64,000 bases of DNA from Saussurea involucrata (Eukaryota; Streptophyta; Magnoliopsida; Asterales; Asteraceae), in assembly GCA_033807775.1 (NCBI GenBank), contig CM066319.1:136636983-136700982 (forward strand), written 5' to 3'. Shown piece by piece: positions 1-10,977 of the stretch. A model generated the notes under the pieces. The model was not told where the DNA came from. It made no database searches and worked only from the letters and a program-made list of their open reading frames with translations. Position 1 is the first letter of the stretch, and every line of letters starts with the position of its first letter. Position numbers and translations under genes: made by a program.

Positions 1-781
1 ATCTAATCCTCCAATAGGCACTCCTAACATTTGATGCACACTGTCGGGTGTTATTTCTATTGAAGCTTCCCTAAAATTTAACCTCATGTTATCAGTATCA
101 AGATTGTCAAAAATATAGAAGGCCATCTTTGATGGTATTGTATCTATCTTCATTGTCAGAATTGATTCAAAACCTGTCCTAATCACCCATTACTTTTATT
201 CAGTGGTCAAACTTTGCATTGCCAAATACAGTGAATTTGGAGATGTCCTTATCTTTAATGTTTTGTAGTCCTCATTCATAAAAACCTTTTTCTTATCCTT
301 TCTTACAACTTTCTTCTTGTCCTATGAATTGACCACTACTATTTCATTGCCCTTTGATTCACCAACTATCTGTTTCTTTGTAGCAGATCTTGTGTTAGGG
401 CTTTGAGTGATAGCAATCGTTTTATCCATCTTTGATATAACTTTGCTCTTTTTCTTAGGTGGATGATCATCTGAATATAAACATTAACAAATTCACCTTA
501 TTAAACATATAGACAATGTTTCAAAGTCATACACACAATTCATTATTTAAAAATACCTGTAGGGTTTGAATCTTTTGAAATGTTTACTTTGTCCGATTTC
601 TTTCTTTTCTTGATCATTTCCTTTGTCAAACGCGCATGCGCTGCAAATGAGATTTCATTGAGATGTTAAATAGCATAAACTAGGCAGACTAATGAAGTTG
701 TTTCATTTACTTCATATATATTAAAAAAATGTACACCTTATACAAAATATATGAAGTTTCACCAAGTGAAAAGTTTTATTT

Positions 782-1045
782 ATTTCTTACTACCATATTC
801 CAAATGATCTATACATTCACCTGTCTCTCTGGCTTGATGATTATCCATTTGGTCCCCAATCTTGTCCCCTGTGCAAATCACATTTCCTTTTTATGTAATA
901 TACATAAACTAATCAGAAAATAAACAAACAAAACCTTTTTTATTTCCTACTTTCATACCTTTTTCAGTCCCTGATTCAATATGATCTATACCTTCACCTG
1001 TGTCTTTTGCTTGAACACTAGGCATTTGCTCACCAATATTGTTCC
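782..1045 (-). repeat. Tandemly duplicated 87-nt symmetric exon
   Basis: Exon copies 1045-959 and 868-782 are both 87 nt, both phase 1-1, and encode related peptides of 29 residues sharing GxxIGxQM, TGE and IDHxExG. Each is preceded by a similar acceptor ending in cacag. The upstream copy ends AAAG followed by gtatga. The downstream copy ends AAAT followed by aaataa, so its donor is destroyed and translation would hit TAA. A symmetric exon can be duplicated or skipped without changing frame. Confidence 0.6.
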
Positions 1046-1181
1046 CTGTGAAAAATCACGTTTCAGTTACCATTCTAATGAATTTTAGAATACAAGGGGG
1101 CATCTTTAACATATATTTAAGTATGACAAGGTATGTTAAGATTTAGTTCCATGTTAATTAGATATATTAAGATGTTACTAA

Positions 1182-1765
1182 GATCAGAGTGTTTCACCAT
1201 ATGAATCTGATCAGAGTGTTTCACCATATGAATCTGATCAGAGTGTTTCACCATATGAATCTGATCAGATTGTTTCACCATATGAATCTACCAACTGTAT
1301 ATCAAAAATTTCTACCAACTGTATATCAAAAATTTCTACCAACTGTATATCAAAAATTTCAAGTCATAATAAAACCCTAAATTTCTACCAACAGTATATA
1401 AAAAAAAGTGATTGTTTCACCATATGAATCTGATCAGAGTGTTTCACCATATGAATCTGATTAGATTGTTTCACCATATGAATCTACCAACTGTATATCA
1501 AAAATTTCTACCAACTGTATATCGAAAATTTCAAATCATAATAAAACCCTAAATTTCTACCAACAATATATAAAAAAAAGTGATTGTTTCACCATATGAA
1601 TCTGATCAGAGTGTTTCACCATATGAATCTGATCAGATTGTTTCACCATATGAATCAAAAACTTTTTCATATGGTGATTGTTTCACCATATGAATCTGAT
1701 CAGAATGTTTCACCGTATGAAGCAAAACTAGTTTCACCTTATGAATCTGATCAGAGTAAACATAT
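1182..1765. repeat. Compound minisatellite of 27-bp and 24-bp units in an intron
   Basis: The 27-bp unit contains the palindromes CATATG and CTGATCAG and occurs in three blocks (about 1182-1288, 1413-1493, 1584-1760). The 24-bp unit, containing CTACCAACTGTATATC, follows the first two blocks. A spacer containing AAAACCCTAAATTTC recurs between blocks, giving a higher-order repeat. It lies in the intron between exons 2 and 3 of the left-edge gene. Because 27 and 24 are multiples of three, the repeat yields open frames with nine-residue periods, which I regard as spurious. Confidence 0.85.
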
Positions 1766-2247
1766 ATTTTTTGATATGTGAATCTAGCATGACTTATATT
1801 TTTCATCAAACGATCATCATATGAATAAAAAATTCAACTATAACAGTCAACAAAATACAAATTTCAAACATTAAAGTGGAATATGTGTGTCAAACAGAGG
1901 AGCAACGAGATGGACAATAAGAGATAGAAGATAGCATATATTCCAAATCACAGTCTAAAAATACCTTTTCCAGACATCGCACTTTGTTTCTTCGCATTAT
2001 GGATGTCGTCTTCAGGAATGCTAGATGTATTTGTTTTCTCTACCAACATCTCGTTTTTTCTACCAACTGTATATCAAGAAATCGAGTTCAAATCATAATA
2101 AAACCCTAAATTTTAAGGATTTGAGTGAAGATTTCAAATCGTAATAAAACCCTAAATGTTCAAAGTTTAAGGATTTGAGTGAAATAGTCGTTTACCTTTG
2201 ATTCTTATCTTCGGCAATGCAAGATTTTTGTTGTCTTTTGCCATCAT

Positions 2248-2654
2248 CGATTATACATCAATCGCTCGAAGATGTAACTGATGAGAGGTGAAAGTGATGA
2301 ATCTTGTTAAAGAAAGCGTATGAGAAGAAAATTATGTTCTTTATAATGTTTATATGAAGTCCGCGTGTTTTTTTATTTGAATTTGTTAAATGAATCACCA
2401 TTATACCCCTCAAAGTTCATTACAAATTGACAATAATACCCTTATTTTTCTTTTTTATTACAAATGACCATTTTTCTTTAATGACCATTGATTAAAATTA
2501 ATCAATGCACTAAATTAGTCCTTAAGTTTTTAACCTTTTTTTGGTCCTCACTAGATTTAACCCCTATATATATATATGTATATATATATGTATATATATA
2601 TATATATGTATAGATCAAGAATTTGGCTAATCTCTTTAAGGCTCTTGAGTATAT
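2248..2654. other. Intergenic spacer with TA microsatellite
   Basis: AT-rich DNA upstream of the minus-strand gene and before the C1 LTR. It should hold that gene's promoter, but I see no convincing TATA box placed for it. A TATA/TG dinucleotide microsatellite lies at about 2567-2610. No coding potential seen. Confidence 0.5.
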
Positions 2655-2897
2655 TGTTAGTAGATTTTGTTGTAATCAAGTTTAGCAGTTGAAGGGTCTA
2701 TTATGTAATTTTACCTTTGTAGCTTGGTGGAGTCAAGGGTTTGTCTTGACCTACTATATAAAGCTTGTTCCTTAATGTCTTTTGTAACCTTTTGACATTT
2801 TGTATCTTTGTGAGACTTATGACATAGATGACGTACTTTCTATCTCTACATCTTTGTGTCTAATTGTACATCTTCTCACCAGATTCTTGGACTAACA
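2655..2897 (+). repeat. C1 element 5' LTR
   Basis: The segment begins TGTTAG and ends CTAACA, with a TATA box TATATAAA at 2755-2762. The right end is fixed by the primer-binding site that follows at 2900. The left end is inferred from the TGTTAG/CTAACA inverted termini only. The matching 3' LTR would lie beyond element Z, outside the window, so it cannot be compared. Confidence 0.55.
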
Positions 2898-2899
2898 TT

Positions 2900-2911
2900 T
2901 GGTATCAGAGC
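2900..2911 (+). promoter_or_regulatory. C1 primer-binding site
   Basis: TGGTATCAGAGC, complementary to the 3' end of initiator tRNA-Met, is the usual primer site of plant copia elements. It lies two bases after the LTR end. Confidence 0.85.
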
Positions 2912-3907
2912 AAGACAGAGATTTCAGACAATTTGGATTGAAAATTAGGTCGAATTTGGTTCAAATCTTGAAGTTTCTTGCCATTTTTGGAAAGTTGTTG
3001 TGGGATTTTTGATTCTTCTGTTTGGGGTAATTGAAGTTCGAGATTGTTTGAATTAGGTTCGACTGATCATACAAAACAATTTTGATTTAGAAAATTCAAT
3101 CCAATTCGCACCAGAATCAGAGGTTTAGATTGATTTACTTGGATTTTGTTCGAAAGTGTTCTGACTGAGTTTGGGTCGAAAGACTGTAATTTTCAGGTTT
3201 TTAGGTGAAATCACCAACTAAGAAAGTGATCAGAATCATATTTTGAGCATTCCTTCAGATTTTCCTTGAAAATTCGAAAAATTGAAAGAGATATGGCAGA
3301 TTCAAGATTTTAGACTCACTTATCGCTAGATCTGAACTTTTCGCAAGTTCATTTTGGTTTTCGCAAGTTCATCCTGAAGAAGGTTGATATTTTGGAGATT
3401 TTACTAAGTGTGGTTTTCACAAACCATAGGTACCAAAAAGTGTACTGTTCGCAACTGCCTTGTAGAAACAGGTGTAGTTGTCGCAACGGTCTTGTGGCAA
3501 AAAGTGAAGTTTTTGCAACTGTCTTGTAGAAACAAGTGAAGCTTTCGCAATCAATGAATTACGAAAAGTAAAGTGTTCGCGATCAACTGGTTACGAAAAG
3601 TGAGGTTTTCGCAACCAACTGGTTACGAGAAGTGAGTTTTTCGCAACAGGTTACTACCGAGAAGTAAGGTTTTCGTAAACAACGGTTTACGTCAAGTGGT
3701 ATTCTTGAAGACTAATTATTTGGGTTACGAGAAGTTAACTTGTTTGTTCTTCAAGTTGTGAAAAGTGATTTCTTCAGGTTGCGAAAAGTGGTTTCTTTGA
3801 GTTGCGAAAAGTAGCTTCTGTTTGATCTATATCAGTGTACTTTTTCACTGTTTTTTCTGATTCTCTGTTAACGATCGTATCTATTGAAGTGTTTACTGTA
3901 TGTGAAG
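2912..3907 (+). other. C1 untranslated leader with repeated GTTGCGAAAAG-type motif
   Basis: No ORF of note. Between 3340 and 3815 the words TTTTCGCAA and GTTACGAAAAG or GTTGCGAAAAG, which are reverse-complement versions of one motif with variants, recur about a dozen times, often as facing pairs. The same pair recurs at 33930-33980 in the 3' untranslated part of C1, so it is a feature of the element rather than a local satellite. Confidence 0.7.
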
Positions 3908-6467
3908 ATGTCGAGAGATTTACTTAGCATGGGTTCCAAGTCGAAGCTTCCGGTTCTACAAATCGATGAATATCCACAATGGAGAAAACGGATGATCCAA
4001 TTCTTGAACAATCAGAATAGCGAGTTGATGAACTCCATCATTAAGGGTCCTCATGTTCCTCATATTGTTGTTGCAGCGCAACCGGCTACTTATGTGAGTC
4101 CTTATATTTCTGAAAGGATTTTGTTAAAGGAGCCACAACATTTTAATGAGAATGATAAGAAACTCACAGAGTTAGATGAAAAAGCTTTGACCTATTTGGC
4201 TATGGAAATCCTAAACGATATCTATAACCGCGTAGATAGTCGAGATTCGGACAAAAAAATCTGGGATGAATTGGAAAGTCAATTTCAGGGTTCACAAAAG
4301 TCTATGAGAACCAAAAGGAATCAAAGCATAAATGCATATGAGGGTTTTAAAGTAAAGGATGGAGAGACTCTAAGAGATTCATACAACAAATACAACATTA
4401 TTCAAAATGATTTGAGAAGGAATGGGGTTATCAAAACATAGTCGGGAATCAATTACAAGTTTGTTAAGAATCTTTTGCCTGAGTGGGACACTTTCTCTGT
4501 TCAGTTGCAAATGAGCAGGGATATGGATGATGAAAAGCTCAATGATATTTTAGTAATTTGAGTCAACACGAGGATAAAGTAAAGAAGATCAAAGACAAAC
4601 AAAAGAAGGTTGATGAGCTTTTGGCATTGATTGCTTAACAAAAGAAGGTTAGGGTGAGAAAACAAGCAAAGGCACTGATTTATGATTTTCCTGATTATAG
4701 AAAGAATTCTGATAGTGATGAAAAAGAATCGGAAGACGAGCTAAGTGAGTTTGTGGAAAAGTTAGCTTTGTTAACAAATAGGCTTAACAAGAGGTATGGA
4801 AAGAAGAAGTATTTCTCAAAATCCAAGCCTAATCATTACAAAGCTGACAAGTACAAAGGAAGTTATGAGAAAAGAAAGGAAGAGAAAGAGGAGAGGAAGG
4901 ATGAGAAAGAAAAGGATAAAGAGAATGGCAAATGCTTTAACTGTGGAAAACCAGGTCATTTTGCTCGTGATTGCAAATTCAAGAAAGTTAAGGATTTCGA
5001 GTACTACAATAAGAAAGCTCAACTTGTTAAGGCCAAGGAGAGTGGCAAGGCGCTTGTGGACACATATTGCACACAAGTGCATTACAATCTCATGGAAACC
5101 GTTGATGAAGATGATCTGGAATCTGAGGTACATTCTTTATCCGATATCTCTGAGAATAATTGTGATAATATTTCTGAAAATGAAGAAATGCTAAATCTGA
5201 TATCTGAACTCAATGCGATGAAAATTGAATTTGAAAACATGAAAAACAATTTTAATATTGAAAAGAATTCACTTTTGAGATATCAAGATGATGCACTTCT
5301 TTATAAATGTTTAGCTGAAGATAAAGAGAAAGAGAAAGACATGATTAAAGCAAAAAATATTGAGCTTGAAACCAAAATTTATGAACTCAAAAAGGAGTTA
5401 AGTGTTGTGAAAGATGAAAATATAGATCTTAATCTTAAATTCCAAGTTGTTCTTGAAGAACGAACTGAGGCTTATTCAAAAATCAAACAATTAGAAGATT
5501 TAAATTTTAAAAGAGGACAAACTGAATAGATTTTAAAGTTATTGACTAGTAACCTAAAAGATACTCGCTTCTACAATCCAAAAATGGGTCTTGGTCTTTT
5601 AGAAGTTGAGGTACTTAAGAAAGCACCTGAAAATTTATACAATTTTGATAAATTGGGTGAAGGTTTAAAAAAATACCGCAAAACCTTGTTTTAAGAAGAA
5701 AATGAGAAGAAATAGGAAGGCTCAAATGTTTAAAAGTTTTTGCGAAGTCTGAAAGTCCTATATCTTCTGTTTCTAAAGAAGAAAATGAGAAGAAATAGGA
5801 AGGCTCAAATGATGAAGACAAAGATTCAGAAAAACCTTGTTTTAAGAAGACAAATTTTAAATATGACGAATTAAATTCTAGTTATAAGTCCCAAAAGACC
5901 GAACTAACAGAATTTAATCTGTTATTTCCAAAAGAAATTGAATCTTCTGAAATTAAAGATGAAAATAAAGAGCCTAACTCAATTGACTCCAATTCTTCCA
6001 AAGAAACGGAGATAGAAGATTCTAAAGATTCTAGCACATAAAAGTCTATTGGTAAGTCTGTTTCTGAAAAATCTGATTTAGATTGTGCGCTTGAAAAGAG
6101 TTCCATTTTAGAAAATCAAATTCCAATTTAAAATCTTGTATTAAAAAATTGGAGGATGAAAACGAGAATATTGGGATGGATCTTGATCATAGTTTGAAAG
6201 TCAATGTTGATCTTCAAAAAGAAATAAGACGATTAGAAGCCCAATTATTCGAATTTTCAAAATCCAAATCTTCAAACTCTGAGGAAAAATGTTTTGAAAA
6301 ACAGTCATAATCTACAAATCAGAATAAATATTCTTATTTGTTTGTTGATACAGTCAAAAGTTCATTTGTTGAACAAAATTTTGAAAATAAAGATCAAAAT
6401 ACTCCGACAAAATCTACATTTGTGTGTTTTGAAAATTCATTATTTGAATCTTCATTACCTACATCTG
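3908..6467 (+). pseudogene. gag: C1 gag, broken
   Basis: Copia Gag would form the particle and bind RNA. The likely start is the ATG at 3908, with an in-frame ATG at 3884 just upstream. The N-terminal part shows the usual YPQW motif and a stretch typical of Asteraceae copia Gag. A CCHC zinc knuckle, CFNCGKPGHFARDC, lies near 4935-4976, followed by a long acidic and Lys-rich coiled coil to about 6300. Breaks include TAG at 4439-4441 (fits CAG to TAG), a frameshift near 4555, TAA at 4636-4638, TAA at 5527-5529 and several later stops. A short internal duplication repeats GAAGAAAATGAGAAG at about 5694 and 5778. Not functional. Confidence 0.8.
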
Positions 6468-7321
6468 AAAAGGAGTACAGTGTGTTTAATAGGGGATTCT
6501 TCGGGAATTAAATCTAATTTAGTTTCCAAAGAGTCTCCCAGTTCCAAATCTCAAAGTTTAAACTCATCTTCTAACACCGATTCCTCTTGCATTTCAGAAG
6601 TGGATGGTGAAAAGCAAGTGGCTTTGAAGAAGAATTGTAGTGTTGATAAGAATAGAAGCTTTCCTAGTGAACAATGTATTGCTTTCAATAAAAATAGTTG
6701 TAATCAGTTTTCTGATTTTTGCAAGCGACATGTCAATAAAAATGTTTGAATTTCCGATTTTGAATTGTTGACACAAGTGAAAAGAAAAATACATTGTGTT
6801 CACTGTTGGGATGATTCTTTCTCACTTAATCTTCAAATAATCAAAGCGCTAAATTGTTTGGATTTGGAAAGAAAAATAATTCTAAGAAGAGGATTGTTCA
6901 ATCAGTTGATGTAAACTTCGTGTGGAAGTGGATTCTTAAAGATAAAACTAAAACACAAACTTTACACAAAGAGACCAGATTTGAATGGAGAATTAAGGGT
7001 TCTTCAACTGAAGTTAAGACGTTTTTGAGTACTAACAAGAAAGGACCCCTATTAATATGGGTACCTAAGTTGCATTAATCGACTTTTCAAGACAGTCATG
7101 TGCGGGTCATAGATTCTGGTGCATCAAGACACATGATAGGTTACAAGCACCTATTGCATAATTTTACTATACTTTCTAGAGAGTCAGTTGGTTTTGGTAA
7201 CAAAAGTTTGGGATATATCAGAGGATACGTCATTCTAACCAATGGAACGATCACCATTGAGAAGGTTCTATATGTGGAAGGACTAAGTCAGTTCTGTGAC
7301 AAGAATGAAAGGTTCGTTTTG
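6468..7321 (+). pseudogene. C1 gag tail plus protease, duplicate copy 1
   Basis: This covers the Ser-rich gag tail, the VNFVWKW motif, a GPLLIWVPK motif and the aspartic protease signature DSGAS at 7112-7126, then the start of the pre-integrase region. It is the first of two direct copies. Compared with copy 2 it lacks about 60 bp near 6829 and carries stops at 6747 and 7076. The reading ends in a shortened EGLSQFCDKN segment that runs straight into copy 2. Confidence 0.72.
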
Positions 7322-8157
7322 AAAAAGGAGTATAGTGTTTTTGAAAAAGGAGAATCTTCGGGAACTAAATCTGATTCAGTTTCAAATGAATCTCCCAATT
7401 CTAAATCTCAAAGCTCAAAAACATCTTCTAACACTGATTCCTCTTGTATTTCAGAAGTGGATGGTGAAAAGCACGTGGCATTGAAGAGGACTTGTAGTGG
7501 TGTTAAGAATAGAAGATTTCATAGTGCACAATGTATTGATTTAAATAAAAATCATTGTAATCAGTTTTCTGATGTTTGCAAACGATGTGTCAATAAAAAC
7601 GTTCGATTTTCTGATTCTGAATTGTTGACACAAGCAAAAAGAAAAATACATTGTGTTCACTGCTGGGATAATTCTTTCTCACTTAACCGTAAATGTTCGA
7701 CGAAAAGCAACAATCAACGCTTTAATATTGATAGATCTTTCTCCAAATCTTCACCTAATCAAAGCGTTAAATTGTTTGAATTTGGTTTGAAAAGTAAATC
7801 TAAGAAAAAGTTTGTTCAATCAGTTGATGTAAATTTTGTGTGGAAGTGGATTCCAAAAGATAAAACTAAGACACAAAATTCACAAAAAGAGCCCATATTT
7901 GAATGACGAATTAAAGGTTCTTCAACTGATGTGAAGAAATGTTTGAGTACCAACAAGAAAGGACCCATATTAATATGGGTATCTAAGTTGAATTAATGAC
8001 TTTTCAGGACTGTCATGTGCGATTCATAGATTCTGGTGCATCAAGATACATGACAGGTTACAAGCACCTACTGCACGATTTCGTTGTTCATCCTAGAGGG
8101 TCAGTTGGTTTTGGGAAATAAAACCAAGGGATATATCAGAGGATACGACGTTCTAAC
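7322..8157 (+). pseudogene. C1 gag tail plus protease, duplicate copy 2, cut by element N
   Basis: This is the second direct copy of the preceding segment. It repeats the Ser-rich tail, a CVHCW motif, VNFVWKW, GPILIWV and the protease motif DSGAS at 8029-8043. The frame is open from 7100 to 7906, then reaches TGA. Element N is inserted after 8157 in the pre-integrase region. The same protein continues at 13233 on the far side of N after one copy of the CTAAC target duplication. Confidence 0.72.
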
Positions 8158-8457
8158 TATTAGTCACAGAAATCTAGTGAGAGAGTACAAAGATCAAGTC
8201 ACAATCTAGAGATAGAAAGTATCTTGTCATTCATCTAACTTGGAAGGGTTACAAGATATTCTCAAGATTGAAAGTTACAAGGTTACTCTATCAATGACTT
8301 ACTTGCTTTAACATAAAGTTTACTAAACCTATTTATACCTAGACATTACAAGGCATTAAGGCTAATTACATTGACTTTCTATTTAACTACGCTGACTTTG
8401 ACTTTTCTATCACATTGACTTTTACATAAATCTTGAATACAATATAATGCGCTAACA
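8158..8457 (-). repeat. N 3' LTR (complete)
   Basis: 300 bp, ending GCGCTAACA on the plus strand, which is the TGTTAGCGC start of the LTR on the minus strand. A TATAAATA box on the minus strand lies at 8337-8330. Confidence 0.8.
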
Positions 8458-8471
8458 TTCTCCCCCTTTGG
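8458..8471 (-). promoter_or_regulatory. N polypurine tract
   Basis: On the minus strand AAAGGGGGAGAA directly precedes the LTR start TGTTAG, the expected plus-strand DNA primer site. Confidence 0.75.
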
Positions 8472-10740
8472 ATTCAAGATTAAAAAAATATGGCAGCAAT
8501 CTTCAGCTCTTGATCTTCAAAACTTTAACTCTGACTGTTTTAAACATTGAAGCTCTGACAATCTTCAAACAACTTTATAATCTTCAAACTTTCAACTTTG
8601 AAGAGTCTTCAGTCAAACTTGAAAAGTCTTCGTCTTCTTTTTGAAAAGTCAATCTTCATGAATATAATCTTCAACAAATTTTCTTCAAGTCTTGAACACG
8701 AATTTTAGATCTTTGCAGCTTTGATCTTCGTTGCTTTGAACTTTGAAGCTTTGAACTTTATGACTTTGTAATATTTGAGGCTTTGAACTCCAACTCTTTA
8801 AACAATTTCTTGAACTTTGTATCTTCATCGCTTTGAACTATGTCTCCCCCTTGAACAAACTTTGAACATTGATCTCTCTCGAATCATCTCGAACCATCTT
8901 CTTGAGTTTGACAAATCTTTATGCTATTTCTCCCCCTTTATCTATCATTGATATATCTCCACTTTTCTTCAGTATGTTATTTCTCCCCCTTTTTGATGAT
9001 TGTGAGCATCATGATCATCAAAACTCTTTTCAATTTCAGCACTGTCTTTGTTCACCACAAGTAACATTCTCCTCCTTTTGATATGATGTATCCGTCAATT
9101 CCAAAAAATATATTTATCCGAATCTTTTCAAATTCAGATAGAATGAATGTGGTAACCCTAAAACAACGAATGAATCAGTTAAAATGCCTGTAAGTAGCAC
9201 AGAGCCACTTAGTACAACATATGTACTTTGGAAAGGATCTTTTTGATGTTCACTCCCCTAGGGCTTCCATTCAATCACGAAAAACACTAAGGAATTTCTA
9301 TGAACGTTATGACAAGAAAACATATTTCTTGTGTGTACGTGCATGTGTAGAAATGATTGAAGCAACTTATGCTTGAATAATAGGCTCAAATTGTGTAAAC
9401 TGTTGAGACAACAACAAGTTTTCCACGGACTCAATGTGCATGATTGAAGTGCGAAGGTGGGGCAAACTTCCTTCTTTTTCAATATCCAAATCTTCTGAGT
9501 GAAGATCAGATAGATTATATGTTACGTCCCCAAGAAAAATTGAAACATTTCTTTGAGAAAGAAATGAGTAGCTGGTGGGGTTAAATGCAAGAGTTGTTTC
9601 AATGATGGTCACCAAAGAATGTGAACCAATCAGTAATGTGGCTTCCCGGCTCAGAAAATGGTTGGTGCAGAGTTCTCTTATTCTTTTAACTCTGTTCTCA
9701 CACCCTATTTCTGTTTTTAATCCACTCACTTCTACCCAAACTCTCATTTACATTTTACCTCAACACAATGAGATTACTCAACCAGATGAGTTATCCCCCC
9801 CACTCTTTGATGTAGACCCCTCACCCCTCATTCACTCAAGGATAACTTATTGGGTAGGAAACGCTGGTTAATGTGAATCCATAGAAGTACAATGTAGCTT
9901 ACACACTGATCCCATGAAATTTTGTCCTAAAAAGTTGTGTTGTTCAACAGTTTAGCTTGAACAAATATGAATCGCAAAATTTGAATAACATTGTCATCTG
10001 GATGTATGCTCTACAGTAATATCATGAATATTTGAGCATTTGAACTTTGAAAAATTCTCACAACAAGAATATTGAAAAAATGAAATGAATTCAAAGGACT
10101 TGTTTGAATATCTGACAATGTATCAATCGGATCAAATATTTTGAAATATAATCATGAAGGATTAGGGTATCAAAGAATTGAAATTTGTTTATATGAACAA
10201 ATATAAACAATCTTTGAATGAAATGGTTAATTCTCACTCTGAAAAAAAGGTATATGCTCAACAAAATTTGAAATACAAACGGGAGTATTACCATCGAAAA
10301 ATTGTTTCATTTTAAGACATGGTAATAACAAAGTCAATATGAAGTTGTACCGGTGTGTATGAATACTTGAAAGTATAGAAAAGATAATACACAAGTATTA
10401 ATCTTTGGAAACACACGGTCAGAATTGATGTTATAATAATCCAAGATCTCCATGAAAAACATTTAAAATCATACTTCTAAATTCATAAAATCTGTTTGAG
10501 AATAGAGAAGTGGTTTGAACATTTAAGGAAAATTATTTTTCATGTTCGAAAGTCGTTCTTCTTTCAAACAATCTGAGATTAAGGTCAGAAGATACTTACA
10601 TTCATAAATATTTGAGCTCCCCCACAAATCATGATAATTTGATTTAAAATCATGTAAGCTCCCCCTTAACATGTGCATAAGATCTTTATCTAAATCTGCA
10701 CAAATAACATAACTTGGATTAAAATATCCTTAAGCATTAA
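8472..10740 (-). other. N non-coding 3' region with CTTTGAA low-complexity stretch and extra PPT-like tracts
   Basis: From 8490 to 8870 the sequence is dominated by CTTTGAA/TTCAAAG words. Further CTCCCCCTT blocks (polypurine on the minus strand) occur near 8843, 8932, 8983, 10618 and 10660. I recognise no conserved protein. One open frame at 9367-9747 is listed separately. Confidence 0.5.
9367..9747 (-). CDS. Unrecognised 126-residue open frame inside N
   Basis: An open frame with ATG at 9747 and stop at 9367. I do not recognise it. It has ordinary amino-acid composition, unlike the low-complexity DNA around it, with no membrane segment or zinc knuckle visible. It could be a captured host fragment, an unlabelled retroelement piece, or chance. 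It has no obvious promoter of its own. Confidence 0.2.
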   Translation of the reverse strand: MRVWVEVSGLKTEIGCENRVKRIRELCTNHFLSREATLLIGSHSLVTIIETTLAFNPTSYSFLSQRNVSIFLGDVTYNLSDLHSEDLDIEKEGSLPHLRTSIMHIESVENLLLSQQFTQFEPIIQA

Positions 10741-10977
10741 AACGAGTTCTGAATTACCAGGATTGAAAGTAAATTCAGAAGTCATAGTCGTTGAAGAACG
10801 AGTCCTGATCTGACATGATCAGAAGTCAAAATCTATTTGAAGTACGAGTCCTAAACTGATATGTTTAGAAGTCAAAATCACTTTGAAGAACGGGTTCTGT
10901 ACTAAAATATTCAGAAGCCATTTATCTTTAAATGACGAGTTCTGAACTGTTATATTCAGAAGTCAACATTTCTTTAC
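10741..10977. repeat. Five-unit tandem array of about 46-bp hairpin units
   Basis: Units begin near 10741, 10798, 10843, 10889 and 10934, each with ACGAGTYCT and AGAAGTCA. Each holds an inverted repeat flanking a short loop. The arms differ between units but mostly stay complementary: CTGATC/GATCAG in unit 2, CTAAAC/GTTTAG in unit 3, TTCTGAA/TTCAGAA in unit 5. Unit 1 has a longer loop and unit 4 pairs less well. Confidence 0.65.

Larger units (their letters stand above)
1..2247 (-). pseudogene. Decayed multi-exon plant-mobile-domain / Ulp1-associated gene, 3' part outside window
   Basis: Six exons can be placed on the minus strand: 2247-2196 (ATG at 2247), 2066-1965, 1045-959, 868-782, 640-557 and 470 to beyond position 1. 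Each intron starts gt and ends ag except the donor after 782, which is mutated. Every exon junction is phase 1. Exon 1 gives a Met-Met-Ala-Lys start. Exons 5 and 6 are Lys-rich. Exon 6 then enters a domain with the pattern IxITPxxVHxxLGxPxGG, which I associate with transposon-linked plant proteins that often carry a Ulp1-type protease. Exon 6 has three in-frame stops (322-324, 196-198, 190-192), all explained by CAA/CAG to TAA/TAG. Role unknown. The family assignment is from memory, the splice structure is visible, and it is probably not functional. Confidence 0.62.

Noticed and set aside
1182..1765. CRISPR-like array of short repeats
   Set aside because: Units are head-to-tail with no unique spacers. 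Context is a plant intron, so it is a minisatellite.
1189..1781. Nine-residue repeat protein on the plus strand
   Set aside because: The frame is open only because 27 and 24 are multiples of three. It lies in an intron of the opposite-strand gene and has no start context.
4796..5194. Lys/Arg-rich ORF overlapping C1 gag
   Set aside because: Shadow frame of the zinc-knuckle and coiled-coil coding region.
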